56,536 nt of DNA from Bacteroidales bacterium (GTDB taxonomy: Bacteria > Bacteroidota > Bacteroidia > Bacteroidales > F082): contig JAKSMX010000017.1 in the NCBI GenBank assembly GCA_024400305.1, positions 1 to 56,536 on the forward strand. Reading direction: 5' to 3'. Positions 42,561 through 50,933 of this stretch are shown piece after piece. The notes under the pieces are model-generated. The model was not told where the DNA came from. It saw only the letters and a program-made list of their open reading frames with translations, and did no database searches. The first letter of the stretch is position 1. Every line of letters starts with the position of its first letter. The translations under genes and the position numbers were made by a program.

Positions 42561-43260
42561 TTTTATATTCAATCATGAAAAATCCGACATTTACACCTTG
42601 TTAATCTGGGCCGCTGTGATTTGCGGCTTCGCATTCATCCCCGGAGCCTGGGAGTGGTTCATCGACACGACAAAGAACCACGGCTTGGTGATGAGTTTCT
42701 TCAAGTTCGCGCTTCTCGGTACCTTCGGTGAGATGCTCTCGTTGAGGATAAAAGAAGGCGTTTACTGCAAACGAGGATTCGGTCTCATGCCTAAACTGTT
42801 GATATGGGGCATCTTGGGTGTCGTCATCGCATCAGCAATGACGATTTTCAAGACCGGCACCGTCGCGTTGCTGCAAGGCGGCTTCAAGATCAGTGAGGCG
42901 GGCGCATGGTTCGCCGGAAGCCTCAGCTGGGGCAAGTTCTTCGTCGCACTCTGCGTGAGCGTGCTGATGAACACGCTGTTCGCACCGGTCTTCATGACGT
43001 TCCATAAGATTACTGACATCCACATCGCCGAGACTGGCGGAAGCCTGAAAGGATTCTTCTCACACCCGCTCAACATTCAGGACAAGATGTCTCACAAGAT
43101 CAACTGGGACATTCAGTTCGGTTTCGTCTTCAAGAAAACCATTCCGCTGTTATGGTATCCGGCGCACACGATAACATTCTTATTACCAGGCACTTTACAA
43201 GTTTTGTTCGCCGCCGCGTTGGGAGTGGCGTTAGGCGTAATCTTGAGCATTAAAAAATAA
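42556..43260 (+). CDS. Six-helix integral membrane protein of unknown function
   Basis: About 220-234 residues with five to six hydrophobic helices: L-L-I-W-A-A-V-I-C-G-F-A-F-I-P-G-A-W-E-W-F, V-M-S-F-F-K-F-A-L-L-G, L-L-I-W-G-I-L-G-V-V-I-A-S-A, F-F-V-A-L-C-V-S-V-L-M, and the C-terminal W-Y-P-A-H-T-I-T-F-L-L-P. The arrangement recalls the Mpv17/PMP22-like membrane proteins, but I am not sure of the family. The start is uncertain: the only in-frame starts are GTG 42556, inside a repeat arm, and TTG 42598. The nearest ATG (42575) is in another frame, so a frameshift or unusual start is possible. Function unknown. Confidence 0.7.
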   Translation: MIFIFNHEKSDIYTLLIWAAVICGFAFIPGAWEWFIDTTKNHGLVMSFFKFALLGTFGEMLSLRIKEGVYCKRGFGLMPKLLIWGILGVVIASAMTIFKTGTVALLQGGFKISEAGAWFAGSLSWGKFFVALCVSVLMNTLFAPVFMTFHKITDIHIAETGGSLKGFFSHPLNIQDKMSHKINWDIQFGFVFKKTIPLLWYPAHTITFLLPGTLQVLFAAALGVALGVILSIKK

Positions 43261-43266
43261 AATTTC

Positions 43267-43311
43267 GTCCCGCAGATATCACAGATTGACAGATCTCAAA
43301 ATCTGCGGGAC
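43267..43311. terminator. Bidirectional terminator formed by a CGCAGAT-type repeat
   Basis: GTCCCGCAGAT (43267-43277) pairs perfectly with ATCTGCGGGAC (43301-43311), between the convergent membrane-protein and M28 peptidase genes; a T-rich tail follows. Confidence 0.75.
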
Positions 43312-43315
43312 TATT

Positions 43316-45286
43316 TTATTCAACCACCACTCTCTTCGCTATCGACCTTGTGCCTTTGGTCACTTTGATGAAATAAATTCCGGAAGCAAGTGACGAAATG
43401 TCTATATTTCCGTTTTCAAAACATTGATTCTCATACACTTTCATTCCCATCAGATTATAAATTGAGACATTGTATTGGCCATTGATATCGGCGAAGACCT
43501 CAATCTGTGATGATGCAGGATTCGGACATATTTCAAGTTTATCAAACGTAACATATTCATTATCAATCACATCCAAACCAGAAAAATCTATTGTAAAATT
43601 ATCAACAAATATCTTTGCCCAGAATCTTCCATCATCTCCCTTATATATGTCTGTGTTTAATATATTTTCAACCAGAAACCTGATTTGCACGTAAGGTTCG
43701 CCGATAAAATCATTCAGAGAGACTTCACAATTTTTCCAGAATGGTGAGGTTTTGGCCAGCGCGTCAACCTTGTGCCAATGGATTCTGTCGGTGGTGACTT
43801 CAACCATAAAATGAAAAGGACGATATGGTTCATAACCGAAACTATTGAAACCATCGGTACTTAAGTAGTAATCAAATGATAATGAAATATTTGTTGTCGT
43901 GTCTGGTATTGAGAACCAATCAGTCTCTACGTATGTAAAATAGTCTCTGGGCATATCCGAAATATTTGACAGCACCTCTGAACCCTGTGTTGAAATATAT
44001 TCTTGACGCCACATCGTATCGCAAAACACGAAGCCGTCGGTGTTTTCCTCAAAGTCGTTGAATAACGGAAGCGTAAGCGGCTGTGTCACGTGCATTCTGT
44101 CGTGATTCGACTCAAGAGTCTCGGAGCCGTCAGGGAGAACCGCAACGACATGATATTCATGCATTTCGCCATCATCGGCTTCATAATCCTCGTAATGATT
44201 TTCCGTCAGTTCGGCGAGAAATTCGTTGTCTTTGAACAATTTATATGAAGATGCGTCGGTCACCTCATCCCATCTGACATTTATCTTGGAGCCGTCGCAT
44301 GTCGCGGCGAGGTTCTGCGGCGGCAACGTCCCGTTGGCAAGCTCGATGGTGGCGGCCATTGTCGCCTGCACGAAAGCCTGTGCGAGTGCGAAGTTGTTGA
44401 AGCCGTTGCCTATCGTGTCGCAAGCCTGGTGATAGCATGGATTAACGTATTCTATATCACCGATATACAACGCCGGATATTCATACAGGAAGAAACAATG
44501 GTGGTCGCCGGCACCGGTCTCCCCTTCCGTTTTCCAACCTGTCGGAGTTTCCGGAAGGTAAAGATTCGCGACATTAACATAAAAGTCGTAGAGGTTTCTG
44601 CTTCCGTGATAACAGCTCGTGAACATCCTGATCGTGTCAAATTCAGGCGGATACCATCCTATCATGTCGAGATTGAAAACTCCGAGGATGTTCATATCCT
44701 GGCGGGCGCATTCCTTGGAATATTCCAGTGCGCCGATCTGTCCGTTCTCCTCCACATTGAAGTTGATGTAAATTATCGAGCGGTCGAAGGAGTATTGGCT
44801 TAAAACCCTTGCTATTTCAAGCACTCCCGCCGTGCCGGACGCGTTGTCATCAGCACCTGGTCCGTCCGGGTGGTCGTAATGCGACGACACAATGACGTAT
44901 TCATCGGGATATTTCGTGCCGCGCTGGACCGCCATCACATTGCCGGCATCCAAAGTGTCGTTGTTAGGATAGTCGGCGAAGAAATAAAACACCAATGGGT
45001 CGAGACCGACTGACTCGTATTGCTCGACGAGCCAGTTTTGCGTGAGAAGTGCTTCCGGCGAGTAGGCGTCGCGCACATACTGCTGCATCCATGCGACACT
45101 ATTATATATTGCCATGGTGTCAACCTCATTAATAATCTGTTGAATTTCAGGATTAATCTCGGTTACATTAGGATAAGTCTGCGTTCTGTTCCCTTTGTTG
45201 TCTATCAAGTCCATGTAATAATGACCTTGCGGGAAAGCCGTTGCCACAGCCATCAGCAGCAATGAAAAGAGTAATATTTTCTTCAT
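43316..45286 (-). CDS. Secreted M28-family zinc aminopeptidase with T9SS sorting domain
   Basis: 656 residues. Signal peptide (1-19, ...ATAFPQ). The M28 catalytic domain (~55-320) has metal-site motifs SSHYDH (His136), PGADDNASG (Asp147), NVEENGQIGA (Glu179/Glu180), V-F-N-L-D-M-I-G-W (Asp) and Y-H-Q-A-C-D-T (His). Then come a fibronectin-like domain (~322-405), a beta-sandwich MAM-like module (~405-570), and a T9SS type A domain from I-C-P-N-P-A-S-S (~587) to the end. It is expected to be secreted by T9SS and to remove N-terminal residues from peptides outside the cell, matching the C25 proteases. Single gene with its own promoter. Confidence 0.9.
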   Translation of the reverse strand: MKKILLFSLLLMAVATAFPQGHYYMDLIDNKGNRTQTYPNVTEINPEIQQIINEVDTMAIYNSVAWMQQYVRDAYSPEALLTQNWLVEQYESVGLDPLVFYFFADYPNNDTLDAGNVMAVQRGTKYPDEYVIVSSHYDHPDGPGADDNASGTAGVLEIARVLSQYSFDRSIIYINFNVEENGQIGALEYSKECARQDMNILGVFNLDMIGWYPPEFDTIRMFTSCYHGSRNLYDFYVNVANLYLPETPTGWKTEGETGAGDHHCFFLYEYPALYIGDIEYVNPCYHQACDTIGNGFNNFALAQAFVQATMAATIELANGTLPPQNLAATCDGSKINVRWDEVTDASSYKLFKDNEFLAELTENHYEDYEADDGEMHEYHVVAVLPDGSETLESNHDRMHVTQPLTLPLFNDFEENTDGFVFCDTMWRQEYISTQGSEVLSNISDMPRDYFTYVETDWFSIPDTTTNISLSFDYYLSTDGFNSFGYEPYRPFHFMVEVTTDRIHWHKVDALAKTSPFWKNCEVSLNDFIGEPYVQIRFLVENILNTDIYKGDDGRFWAKIFVDNFTIDFSGLDVIDNEYVTFDKLEICPNPASSQIEVFADINGQYNVSIYNLMGMKVYENQCFENGNIDISSLASGIYFIKVTKGTRSIAKRVVVE

Positions 45287-45314
45287 GACATTGAATTTTT
45301 GTTATTATTTCGTT

Positions 45315-45323
45315 GCAAAATTA
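45315..45323 (-). promoter_or_regulatory. Promoter -7 element of the M28 peptidase gene
   Basis: TAATTTTGC on the minus strand, 29 bp before the ATG. Confidence 0.65.
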
Positions 45324-45349
45324 TTGTAAATATCCGAAATGGCAATGGG

Positions 45350-45377
45350 TAAAACCCTAAAACATGTTAGGGTTTTA
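45350..45377. promoter_or_regulatory. Perfect 11-bp inverted repeat upstream of the M28 promoter
   Basis: TAAAACCCTAA, then AACATG, then TTAGGGTTTTA. It lies about 27-62 bp upstream of the leftward -7 element and could be an operator or an AT-rich terminator. No regulator is identified. Confidence 0.45.
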
Positions 45378-45404
45378 GGAAGAATTTTCAAATACTCGGA
45401 ATAA

Positions 45405-45521
45405 TTTATAGGAAAAGTCGATATTTTTAGTACAAATTTTATAGGAAAAGTCGATTATTTTGCACTGATTTTTATAGGAAAAGTCGATATTTTTAGTACA
45501 AATTTTATAGGAAAAGTCGAT
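45405..45521. repeat. Four 18-bp repeats at an exact 33-bp period
   Basis: TTTATAGGAAAAGTCGAT occurs at 45405, 45438, 45471 and 45504, always 33 bp apart. The 15-bp spacers 1 and 3 are identical (ATTTTTAGTACAAAT) and spacer 2 differs (TATTTTGCACTGATT). Repeat and spacer are too short for CRISPR. They stand just upstream of the AAA/DUF4143 gene. Confidence 0.9.
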
Positions 45522-45549
45522 TTTAGGGTTATTGTTTGAAAAAAAATAT

Positions 45550-45558
45550 TATTTTTGC
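45550..45558 (+). promoter_or_regulatory. Promoter -7 element of the AAA/DUF4143 gene
   Basis: TATTTTTGC, 17 bp before ATG 45576. The longer frame starting at 45555 lies inside it, so ATG 45576 is the start. Confidence 0.65.
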
Positions 45559-45575
45559 GGCAAAATAAAATCACG

Positions 45576-46949
45576 ATGCTATACAGAAAATTCGCGACTG
45601 AAATTGAAGACTTTCTTAAGAAAGAACCTTGTAAAATATTGATGATCAACGGTGCACGACAGATTGGCAAATCATACATCATAAGGTTTGTTTGTAAAAA
45701 ACTGTTTAAGAATTACGTTGAAATCAATTTAAAAGAGGACATGGAAGGCGACCGGATTTTTTCCAACGTTCAAACGACGCAAGATTTCTACATTCAGTTA
45801 GGTATCATTGCCGGTAAAGAATTAGGCAAAAAAGAAGACACCATTATATTTCTTGATGAGATACAGGCATATCCGCATCTGATGACGATGTTGAAGTTTC
45901 TCAATCAGGAAGGCCGTTATCGTTACATTTGCAGCGGCTCGCAGCTCGGCATTGCGTTAAAACAAACTCCGTCAACTCCAATGGGAAGTATCGCCATAAA
46001 ACAGATGTATCCTCTTGATTTTGAAGAGTTTCTGCTTGCATTGAATGTCAGTCAGGACACGATTGACTCAATGAGAGAACAATTTGACCGAGAGCAGCCA
46101 CTGAACGAGCCGCTTCATAATTACATTATGAAAATGTTTCAATATTACCTTTTGGTAGGCGGTTTGCCCGACCCCGTGAATCACTTTGTCGCGACGCAAA
46201 ACATCCAGCATGTGCGCAACGCCCAGAAAGACATCATCGAACTTTACAAAATTGACGCTTCGCAATACGACGAGGAGCGCAGGCTGAAAATCCGCATAAT
46301 ATACGACCTCATTCCAAGCAACCTTGAAAACAAGAAGAAGCGCGTCGTCTTCAATGAGATTGAAAACAAGAAAGGCAAATATCACAACAATTACGGCGAA
46401 GAGTTCGATTATCTGACGGCATCGGGCGTAGCAATTGATGTGAGAGCCATCAGCAACCCGCATTTCCCGTTGAGGGAGTCGGAGAAGAAAAACCTGCTCA
46501 AACTTTACCTCAATGACGTCGGGCTACTGACATTGGCACTTTACGACTTGAATGTCAACGCAATACTCAACGAAGAGAAAAGCATCAACCTCGGTACCGT
46601 CTATGAGTCGGTCGTGGCGCAGGAGCTGCACGCACACGGCTTCCCGATGTTTTACTATGACAACAAGAAATTCGGAGAAGTCGATTTCCTGATTGATGAC
46701 TTTGGGTCTTTGTCAGTACTGCCTATCGAGGTGAAATCCGGGAAAGACTACTACATCCACAGTGCGCTCAACACATTCATCAAGAAACAAGAATACAACA
46801 TAAAGAAAGGTATTGTCTTTAACAACGAAAGGGAAGTGACAACAAAAAACGGCATCGTATATATGCCTGTTTATTATTCCATGTTTCTCAGGCACAACGT
46901 CAGCGAAGAAGACCTTGTCTTGAAACTGCCGGAGTTTCCAGAAGTTTGA
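45576..46949 (+). CDS. AAA_14/DUF4143 ATP-binding protein
   Basis: 457 residues. Walker A INGARQIGKSYII lies at ~24-36 and Walker B T-I-I-F-L-D-E-I-Q at ~90. The arginine-finger-like S-G-S-Q-L-G-I-A-L precedes the middle winged-helix part (~200-300) and the C-terminal DUF4143 nuclease-like domain with V-V-A-Q-E-L-H-A-H-G and the E-V-D-F-L-I-D-D...P-I-E-V-K-S-G-K-D-Y motif (PD-(D/E)xK type). This family is very common and multicopy in Bacteroidota; its role is unproven. The gene is preceded by the 33-bp repeats and followed by an inverted GAGAGT-type repeat. Confidence 0.88.
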   Translation: MLYRKFATEIEDFLKKEPCKILMINGARQIGKSYIIRFVCKKLFKNYVEINLKEDMEGDRIFSNVQTTQDFYIQLGIIAGKELGKKEDTIIFLDEIQAYPHLMTMLKFLNQEGRYRYICSGSQLGIALKQTPSTPMGSIAIKQMYPLDFEEFLLALNVSQDTIDSMREQFDREQPLNEPLHNYIMKMFQYYLLVGGLPDPVNHFVATQNIQHVRNAQKDIIELYKIDASQYDEERRLKIRIIYDLIPSNLENKKKRVVFNEIENKKGKYHNNYGEEFDYLTASGVAIDVRAISNPHFPLRESEKKNLLKLYLNDVGLLTLALYDLNVNAILNEEKSINLGTVYESVVAQELHAHGFPMFYYDNKKFGEVDFLIDDFGSLSVLPIEVKSGKDYYIHSALNTFIKKQEYNIKKGIVFNNEREVTTKNGIVYMPVYYSMFLRHNVSEEDLVLKLPEFPEV

Positions 46950-47034
46950 AGTGTTGAGAGTGGAGTGTTGAGAGTGGAGTGTTGAGAGTGGGAAAACTTC
47001 ACTCTTAACTCTCAAAACTTCAAACTCTCACTTC
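46941..47034. repeat. GAGAGT-type repeat with three 14-bp units and an inverted arm
   Basis: GTGTTGAGAGTGGA recurs at 46951, 46965 and 46979. The following stretch (~46993-47034) is the reverse complement of the 40271 element, so the whole can fold into a large hairpin between two convergent genes. It overlaps the last codons of the FAD oxidoreductase. Confidence 0.75.
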
Positions 47035-49937
47035 AGCATCTTTTCCAGCACCTCTATCGGATGCACCGCCTTGATGCCCGTCCCGTCGAGGATCTGCTGC
47101 CGGCACGACGTCCCTGGTGCTGCGATGATTGCCGGAATGACACCGTCGGAGTTTTCAACTGCCTTGCGCACCGTCGGGAACAGAATCATCTCGCCGATGG
47201 CGATTGACGTCTTGTAATGTTCCTTCTCGTAACCGAACGAGCCAGCCATCCCGCAGCATCCGCTCGGGATCACGTTGACCTTCGCGTTCTTGAGAATCTT
47301 CAAGGCCGAGACGGTCTTCTCCACACCTACCAACGATTTCTGATGACAATGTCCGTGAAGCCAAATCTCAACCTTATCATCTTTGAAATCATCGGAAGTG
47401 ATGTTGCCTTTGGCGATCTCTTTCGTCAGAAACTCATCGAAAAGCAGACAGTTCTCTGCAAGCCTCTTCGCGTCATCGCGCATCGTCGCCGGAACCAAGT
47501 CAGGGTATTCGTCACGGAACGAGAGTATGCACGACGGCTCGATACCGACAAGCGGAGTCTCATTACTAACCATTGAATTCAAAAGACTTACATTCTTTAT
47601 TGCAAACCTCTTCGCGAGTTTCAGACAGCCTTTCGAGATGGCGGCGCGACCGCTTTCAACGTGTTTTGGTATCTCGACATCATAGCCAAGACGGAGCAGC
47701 AGCTTCGCGAAAGTGAGACCGAGTTCCGCCTCCTGATAGTTTGTGAACTCATCGGCGAAAAGCAGCACCTTCCCTTTCGACCTGCGATATTCTTTCTTCG
47801 TGCGTTCCATCTTGACCAAAGTCCGCATCGTCTTTCGGCTCAAAGCCGGGATGTCGCGTTCAGCCGCGAACTGCACTATCTTCTTGATAATGTCTGATGT
47901 GAGTTTCGATTTCGCGAAGAAATTATATACCGGCCACACGCAATGTCCGAGTCTCTCGACCATCGCCATCCGCGCCACCGCAAACGAACGGAACGGCGTG
48001 CCTTCCTTGTCGTAAATCTGTTGCAGCACCTCCGACCTTATGCGCGTCATATCGACGTTCGACGGACACTCCGCCTTGCAGCCCTTGCATGCGAGACAGG
48101 AATAAAGCATCTCTTCAAGTTCATGAGCGTCAATGACTTTGCCATCGATGCCGTTTGTCAGCACCTCACGCAGCACGTTGGAACGCGCACGTGTGGTCAT
48201 GAGTTCGTCGCGTGAGACCTTGAACGCGGGGCACATCGTCCCGCCGATGAGGTTCGACTTGCGGCAGTCGCCCGCGCCGTTGCACTGCTCGATGGAACAC
48301 ATCAGGGCGTGTGTCTGCGAACGCACCCCACTCACGCCTTCCACTTTGCACTCGTCGAAGGCGGCACGCCAATTGAAATATGTCTTGTCGGAAGTGAGTA
48401 TTTTCTCCAACTCGTATCTCTGTCCGGCTTCAAAACGCAGAAATTCGTCCATCGGCGGCGCGTCAACGATTTTACCGACATTGAAGACGCCGTCGGGATC
48501 CCAGCATCTCTTCACTTCGCGCATCATCTGATAACATTCGTCGCCGTACATCAACGGGATGAACTCGCCACGCAGCCGTCCGTCGCCGTGCTCACCACTG
48601 AGACTGCCCTTGTGTTTCCTCACGAGTTTCGCGGTCTCCTCCGCCACCTCACGGAACTTCTTCCTGCCTTCCTCCACCTTTATATTAATAATGGGACGGA
48701 GATGCAGTTCACCCGTGCTGATATGTCCGTAATACACGCAACTTAAATCAAGGCGTTCGAGCATCTCGGCGAAGTCTTTCATATAAGCCGGCAACCGCTC
48801 CGGCGCAACGGCGGTGTCTTCGATGACGCCTATAGGTTTCGCGTCGCCTTTCATCCCGCTCAACACGCCGAGTCCGGCCTTGCGCAACGCCCACACCCTG
48901 TTGACGTCTGCACCGTAAACGCGCGTGCAGGTGTAAGCGAGGCCGCTGTCAAGAAGTTCTTTTTCGAGGGCATCGGCGTTGGAGTCCATGTCGGTGCCGT
49001 TGAACTCGGAGATGAGCAGCGCGGCGGGATCGCCTTCGACAAAGAATCGGTTTCGCTGCGCCTCGACGTTGCCCTTGCTCAACTCGAGAATCTTGCCGTC
49101 CATCAGCTCTATCGCGACAGGGTTGTGCTTGAGCGCGATGAGGTTTGCCTCAAAGCTCGCCGCCAAAGAGCCGCAATGGGCGCAAAGCACCATGTTCTCC
49201 TTCGGCGGAAGCACGTCGAGACTGACTTTTATCTCGGTGATGAAGCACAACGTCCCTTCGCTTCCGCAGATGAGCTTGCAAAGGTCAATGCGTTCATTTT
49301 CAATAGCCTCGTCGATGGCATAGCCGCAGCTTCTCCGGCGAAGCGATTTATCGGGGAAGTTCTCCTCAATGAGTTTCCGTGTTTCGGGATTGGCTTTCCA
49401 CGCTTCGAGCTGCGAATAGATGGCGTTTTCGAGTTCGCCATCACCGCGCCTGTCAGTGTCGAAAAACGAACCGTCAGCGAGGAAGCCTTTGATTTGCAAC
49501 ACATGATGACGCGTGCTTCCGTAAACCAACGAATGCGTGCCGCAGGAATTGTTTCCTGTCATGCCGCCGATGCAGCAACGGTTGCTCGTTGACGTCTCCG
49601 GACTGAAAAACAGACCGTAGGGCTTCAGTGCGATGTTAAGCTCGTCGCGCACCACGCCGGGCTCCACCCTCGCCCACCTCTCGGCGGCGTTGATCTCCAA
49701 AATATGATTGAAATGCCTGCTTATATCGACAACGATGCCGTTTCCGACAACCTGTCCGGCGATTGAGGTGCCGCCCGCACGAGGAATCAGACAAGTGTGA
49801 CGTTCTCTTGCAATCTTTATAAGTTCCTGAATATCATTGGCGTTTTCAGGATATGCCACGCCTTGCGGAATCTCACGATATGCGCTGGCATCGGTGGCGT
49901 AAGCTATTTTATGAAGTGAATCGTTAAAAATTTTCAT
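47028..49937 (-). CDS. FAD-linked oxidoreductase with C-terminal Fe-S and CCG domains (D-lactate / D-2-hydroxyacid dehydrogenase type)
   Basis: 969 residues. N-terminal FAD_binding_4 domain: P-R-A-G-G-T-S-I-A-G-Q-V-V-G-N-G-I-V-V-D (~53-72) and G-G-M-T-G-N-N-S-C-G-T. FAD-oxidase C domain (~250-490): G-H-I-S-T-G-E-L-H and L-S-G-E-H-G-D-G-R-L-R. Fe-S domain (~545-640): ferredoxin-type Cys clusters C-S-I-E-Q-C-N-G-A-G-D-C and C-L-A-C-K-G-C-K-A-E-C-P. C-terminal CCG domains: H-G-H-C-H-Q-K-S-L and G-C-C-G-M-A-G-S-F-G. The one-chain order FAD/FAD-C/Fe-S/CCG matches YdiJ/D-lactate dehydrogenase-type enzymes that oxidise D-2-hydroxyacids and pass electrons to the quinone pool. The substrate cannot be fixed. 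The start ATG 49937 lies at the predicted transcription start. Confidence 0.9.
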   Translation of the reverse strand: MKIFNDSLHKIAYATDASAYREIPQGVAYPENANDIQELIKIARERHTCLIPRAGGTSIAGQVVGNGIVVDISRHFNHILEINAAERWARVEPGVVRDELNIALKPYGLFFSPETSTSNRCCIGGMTGNNSCGTHSLVYGSTRHHVLQIKGFLADGSFFDTDRRGDGELENAIYSQLEAWKANPETRKLIEENFPDKSLRRRSCGYAIDEAIENERIDLCKLICGSEGTLCFITEIKVSLDVLPPKENMVLCAHCGSLAASFEANLIALKHNPVAIELMDGKILELSKGNVEAQRNRFFVEGDPAALLISEFNGTDMDSNADALEKELLDSGLAYTCTRVYGADVNRVWALRKAGLGVLSGMKGDAKPIGVIEDTAVAPERLPAYMKDFAEMLERLDLSCVYYGHISTGELHLRPIINIKVEEGRKKFREVAEETAKLVRKHKGSLSGEHGDGRLRGEFIPLMYGDECYQMMREVKRCWDPDGVFNVGKIVDAPPMDEFLRFEAGQRYELEKILTSDKTYFNWRAAFDECKVEGVSGVRSQTHALMCSIEQCNGAGDCRKSNLIGGTMCPAFKVSRDELMTTRARSNVLREVLTNGIDGKVIDAHELEEMLYSCLACKGCKAECPSNVDMTRIRSEVLQQIYDKEGTPFRSFAVARMAMVERLGHCVWPVYNFFAKSKLTSDIIKKIVQFAAERDIPALSRKTMRTLVKMERTKKEYRRSKGKVLLFADEFTNYQEAELGLTFAKLLLRLGYDVEIPKHVESGRAAISKGCLKLAKRFAIKNVSLLNSMVSNETPLVGIEPSCILSFRDEYPDLVPATMRDDAKRLAENCLLFDEFLTKEIAKGNITSDDFKDDKVEIWLHGHCHQKSLVGVEKTVSALKILKNAKVNVIPSGCCGMAGSFGYEKEHYKTSIAIGEMILFPTVRKAVENSDGVIPAIIAAPGTSCRQQILDGTGIKAVHPIEVLEKMLK

Positions 49938-49940
49938 GCC

Positions 49941-49949
49941 GCAAATTTA
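49941..49949 (-). promoter_or_regulatory. Promoter -7 element of the FAD oxidoreductase gene
   Basis: TAAATTTGC on the minus strand, ending 3 bp before the ATG, so the mRNA would be leaderless or nearly so. Confidence 0.6.
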
Positions 49950-49988
49950 CTGCTTTTTAAAATATTTTACATTTTTTTCATTTTTTTC

Positions 49989-50018
49989 TTGACATATTAA
50001 AATAAAGTGTATTTTTGC
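49989..50018 (+). promoter_or_regulatory. Promoter of the YtrA-type ABC operon
   Basis: -33 TTG (49989-49991) and -7 TATTTTTGC (50010-50018), 18 bp apart. The transcript starts in the operator that follows. Confidence 0.75.
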
Positions 50019-50020
50019 AG

Positions 50021-50040
50021 TGTATTAGTTAGCTAATACA
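50021..50040 (+). promoter_or_regulatory. Operator palindrome for the GntR/YtrA-type repressor
   Basis: Perfect inverted repeat TGTATTAG-TTAG-CTAATACA starting two bases after the -7 element, so a bound dimer would block transcription. The operon's own last gene encodes a short GntR-type regulator. Confidence 0.75.
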
Positions 50041-50074
50041 GTTGATAAGTAATAACACAACAAAAATTCACAAT

Positions 50075-50896
50075 ATGATAAAAATCAACAACTTGGACTT
50101 CAGTTACAAAAACACGCAAGTCTTCAGAAACATCAATTTGGAATTTCAAAAGGGTAACATCTACGGTCTCCTCGGCGAGAACGGAGTCGGCAAGACCACG
50201 CTTTTGAAAATTCTATGCGGCCTCCAGAGGCCTGACAGCGGCATCTGCACGATCGACAACATGATACCGTCGGACAGAAAGCCGGAGTTCCTTCAGAACG
50301 TTTATTTCCTTCCGGAAGAAGTGATTACGGAAGACACGACGCCGGAGAAATACATCAAGAAAATCGGGGTCTTCTACCCGCGCTTCGACCTCCATCTCTT
50401 CTACAAACTCGAAAAGGAGCTTGAAGTCGATCCGAAGAAGAAATTCAACGCCCTTTCTTACGGCCAGAAGAAAAAAACCTTATTAGCCTGCGCCCTCTCG
50501 CTGCGCACCGACTATCTGTTTTTGGACGAGCCAACCAACGGTCTCGACATCCCGTCGAAGGCGCTTTTCAGAAAAGTCATCGCCAACTACTGCACCGACG
50601 AATCGACAATCATCATCTCGACGCATCAGGTGAAAGACGTTGAGAATCTGATAGATCCGATTGTCATCCTCGACAACGACAACGTGCTGCTCAACGCGAG
50701 CTTCAACGAAATCACAAAGAAAGTGTATTTTGAATACGGCCCGGAGCGGCTGCCTCACGCGCTTTATTCGGAAATGCTGCCTGGCGGTTACATCAACGTG
50801 ATGCCGAACAACGACGGCATCGAGAGCAACGTCAACATCGAGGCGCTCTTCAACGCGGTGATGAAAAACAAGGAGTATTTTAAGGCAAACAGGTAA
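50075..50896 (+). CDS. ABC transporter ATP-binding protein
   Basis: 273 residues. Walker A GLLGENGVGKTTLLKIL (~36-52), Q-loop region, signature L-S-Y-G-Q-K-K-K (in ALSYGQKKK) instead of LSGGQ, Walker B YLFLDEPTNGLD (~150-161) and H-loop STHQVKD. A single nucleotide-binding domain pairs with the membrane protein encoded next. YtrA-operon transporters are implicated in stress from cell-wall-active antibiotics or bacteriocins; the substrate here is unknown. ATG 50075 is chosen; the longer frame (50042) starts in the leader just after the operator. Confidence 0.9.
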   Translation: MIKINNLDFSYKNTQVFRNINLEFQKGNIYGLLGENGVGKTTLLKILCGLQRPDSGICTIDNMIPSDRKPEFLQNVYFLPEEVITEDTTPEKYIKKIGVFYPRFDLHLFYKLEKELEVDPKKKFNALSYGQKKKTLLACALSLRTDYLFLDEPTNGLDIPSKALFRKVIANYCTDESTIIISTHQVKDVENLIDPIVILDNDNVLLNASFNEITKKVYFEYGPERLPHALYSEMLPGGYINVMPNNDGIESNVNIEALFNAVMKNKEYFKANR

Positions 50897-50933
50897 TTAG
50901 GTGATTAAGGTATTTAGTTTAAAAAATTGAATT

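Noticed and set aside
45405-45521. Possible CRISPR array
   Set aside because: Repeats are 18 bp and spacers 15 bp, two spacers are identical, and no cas gene is near.
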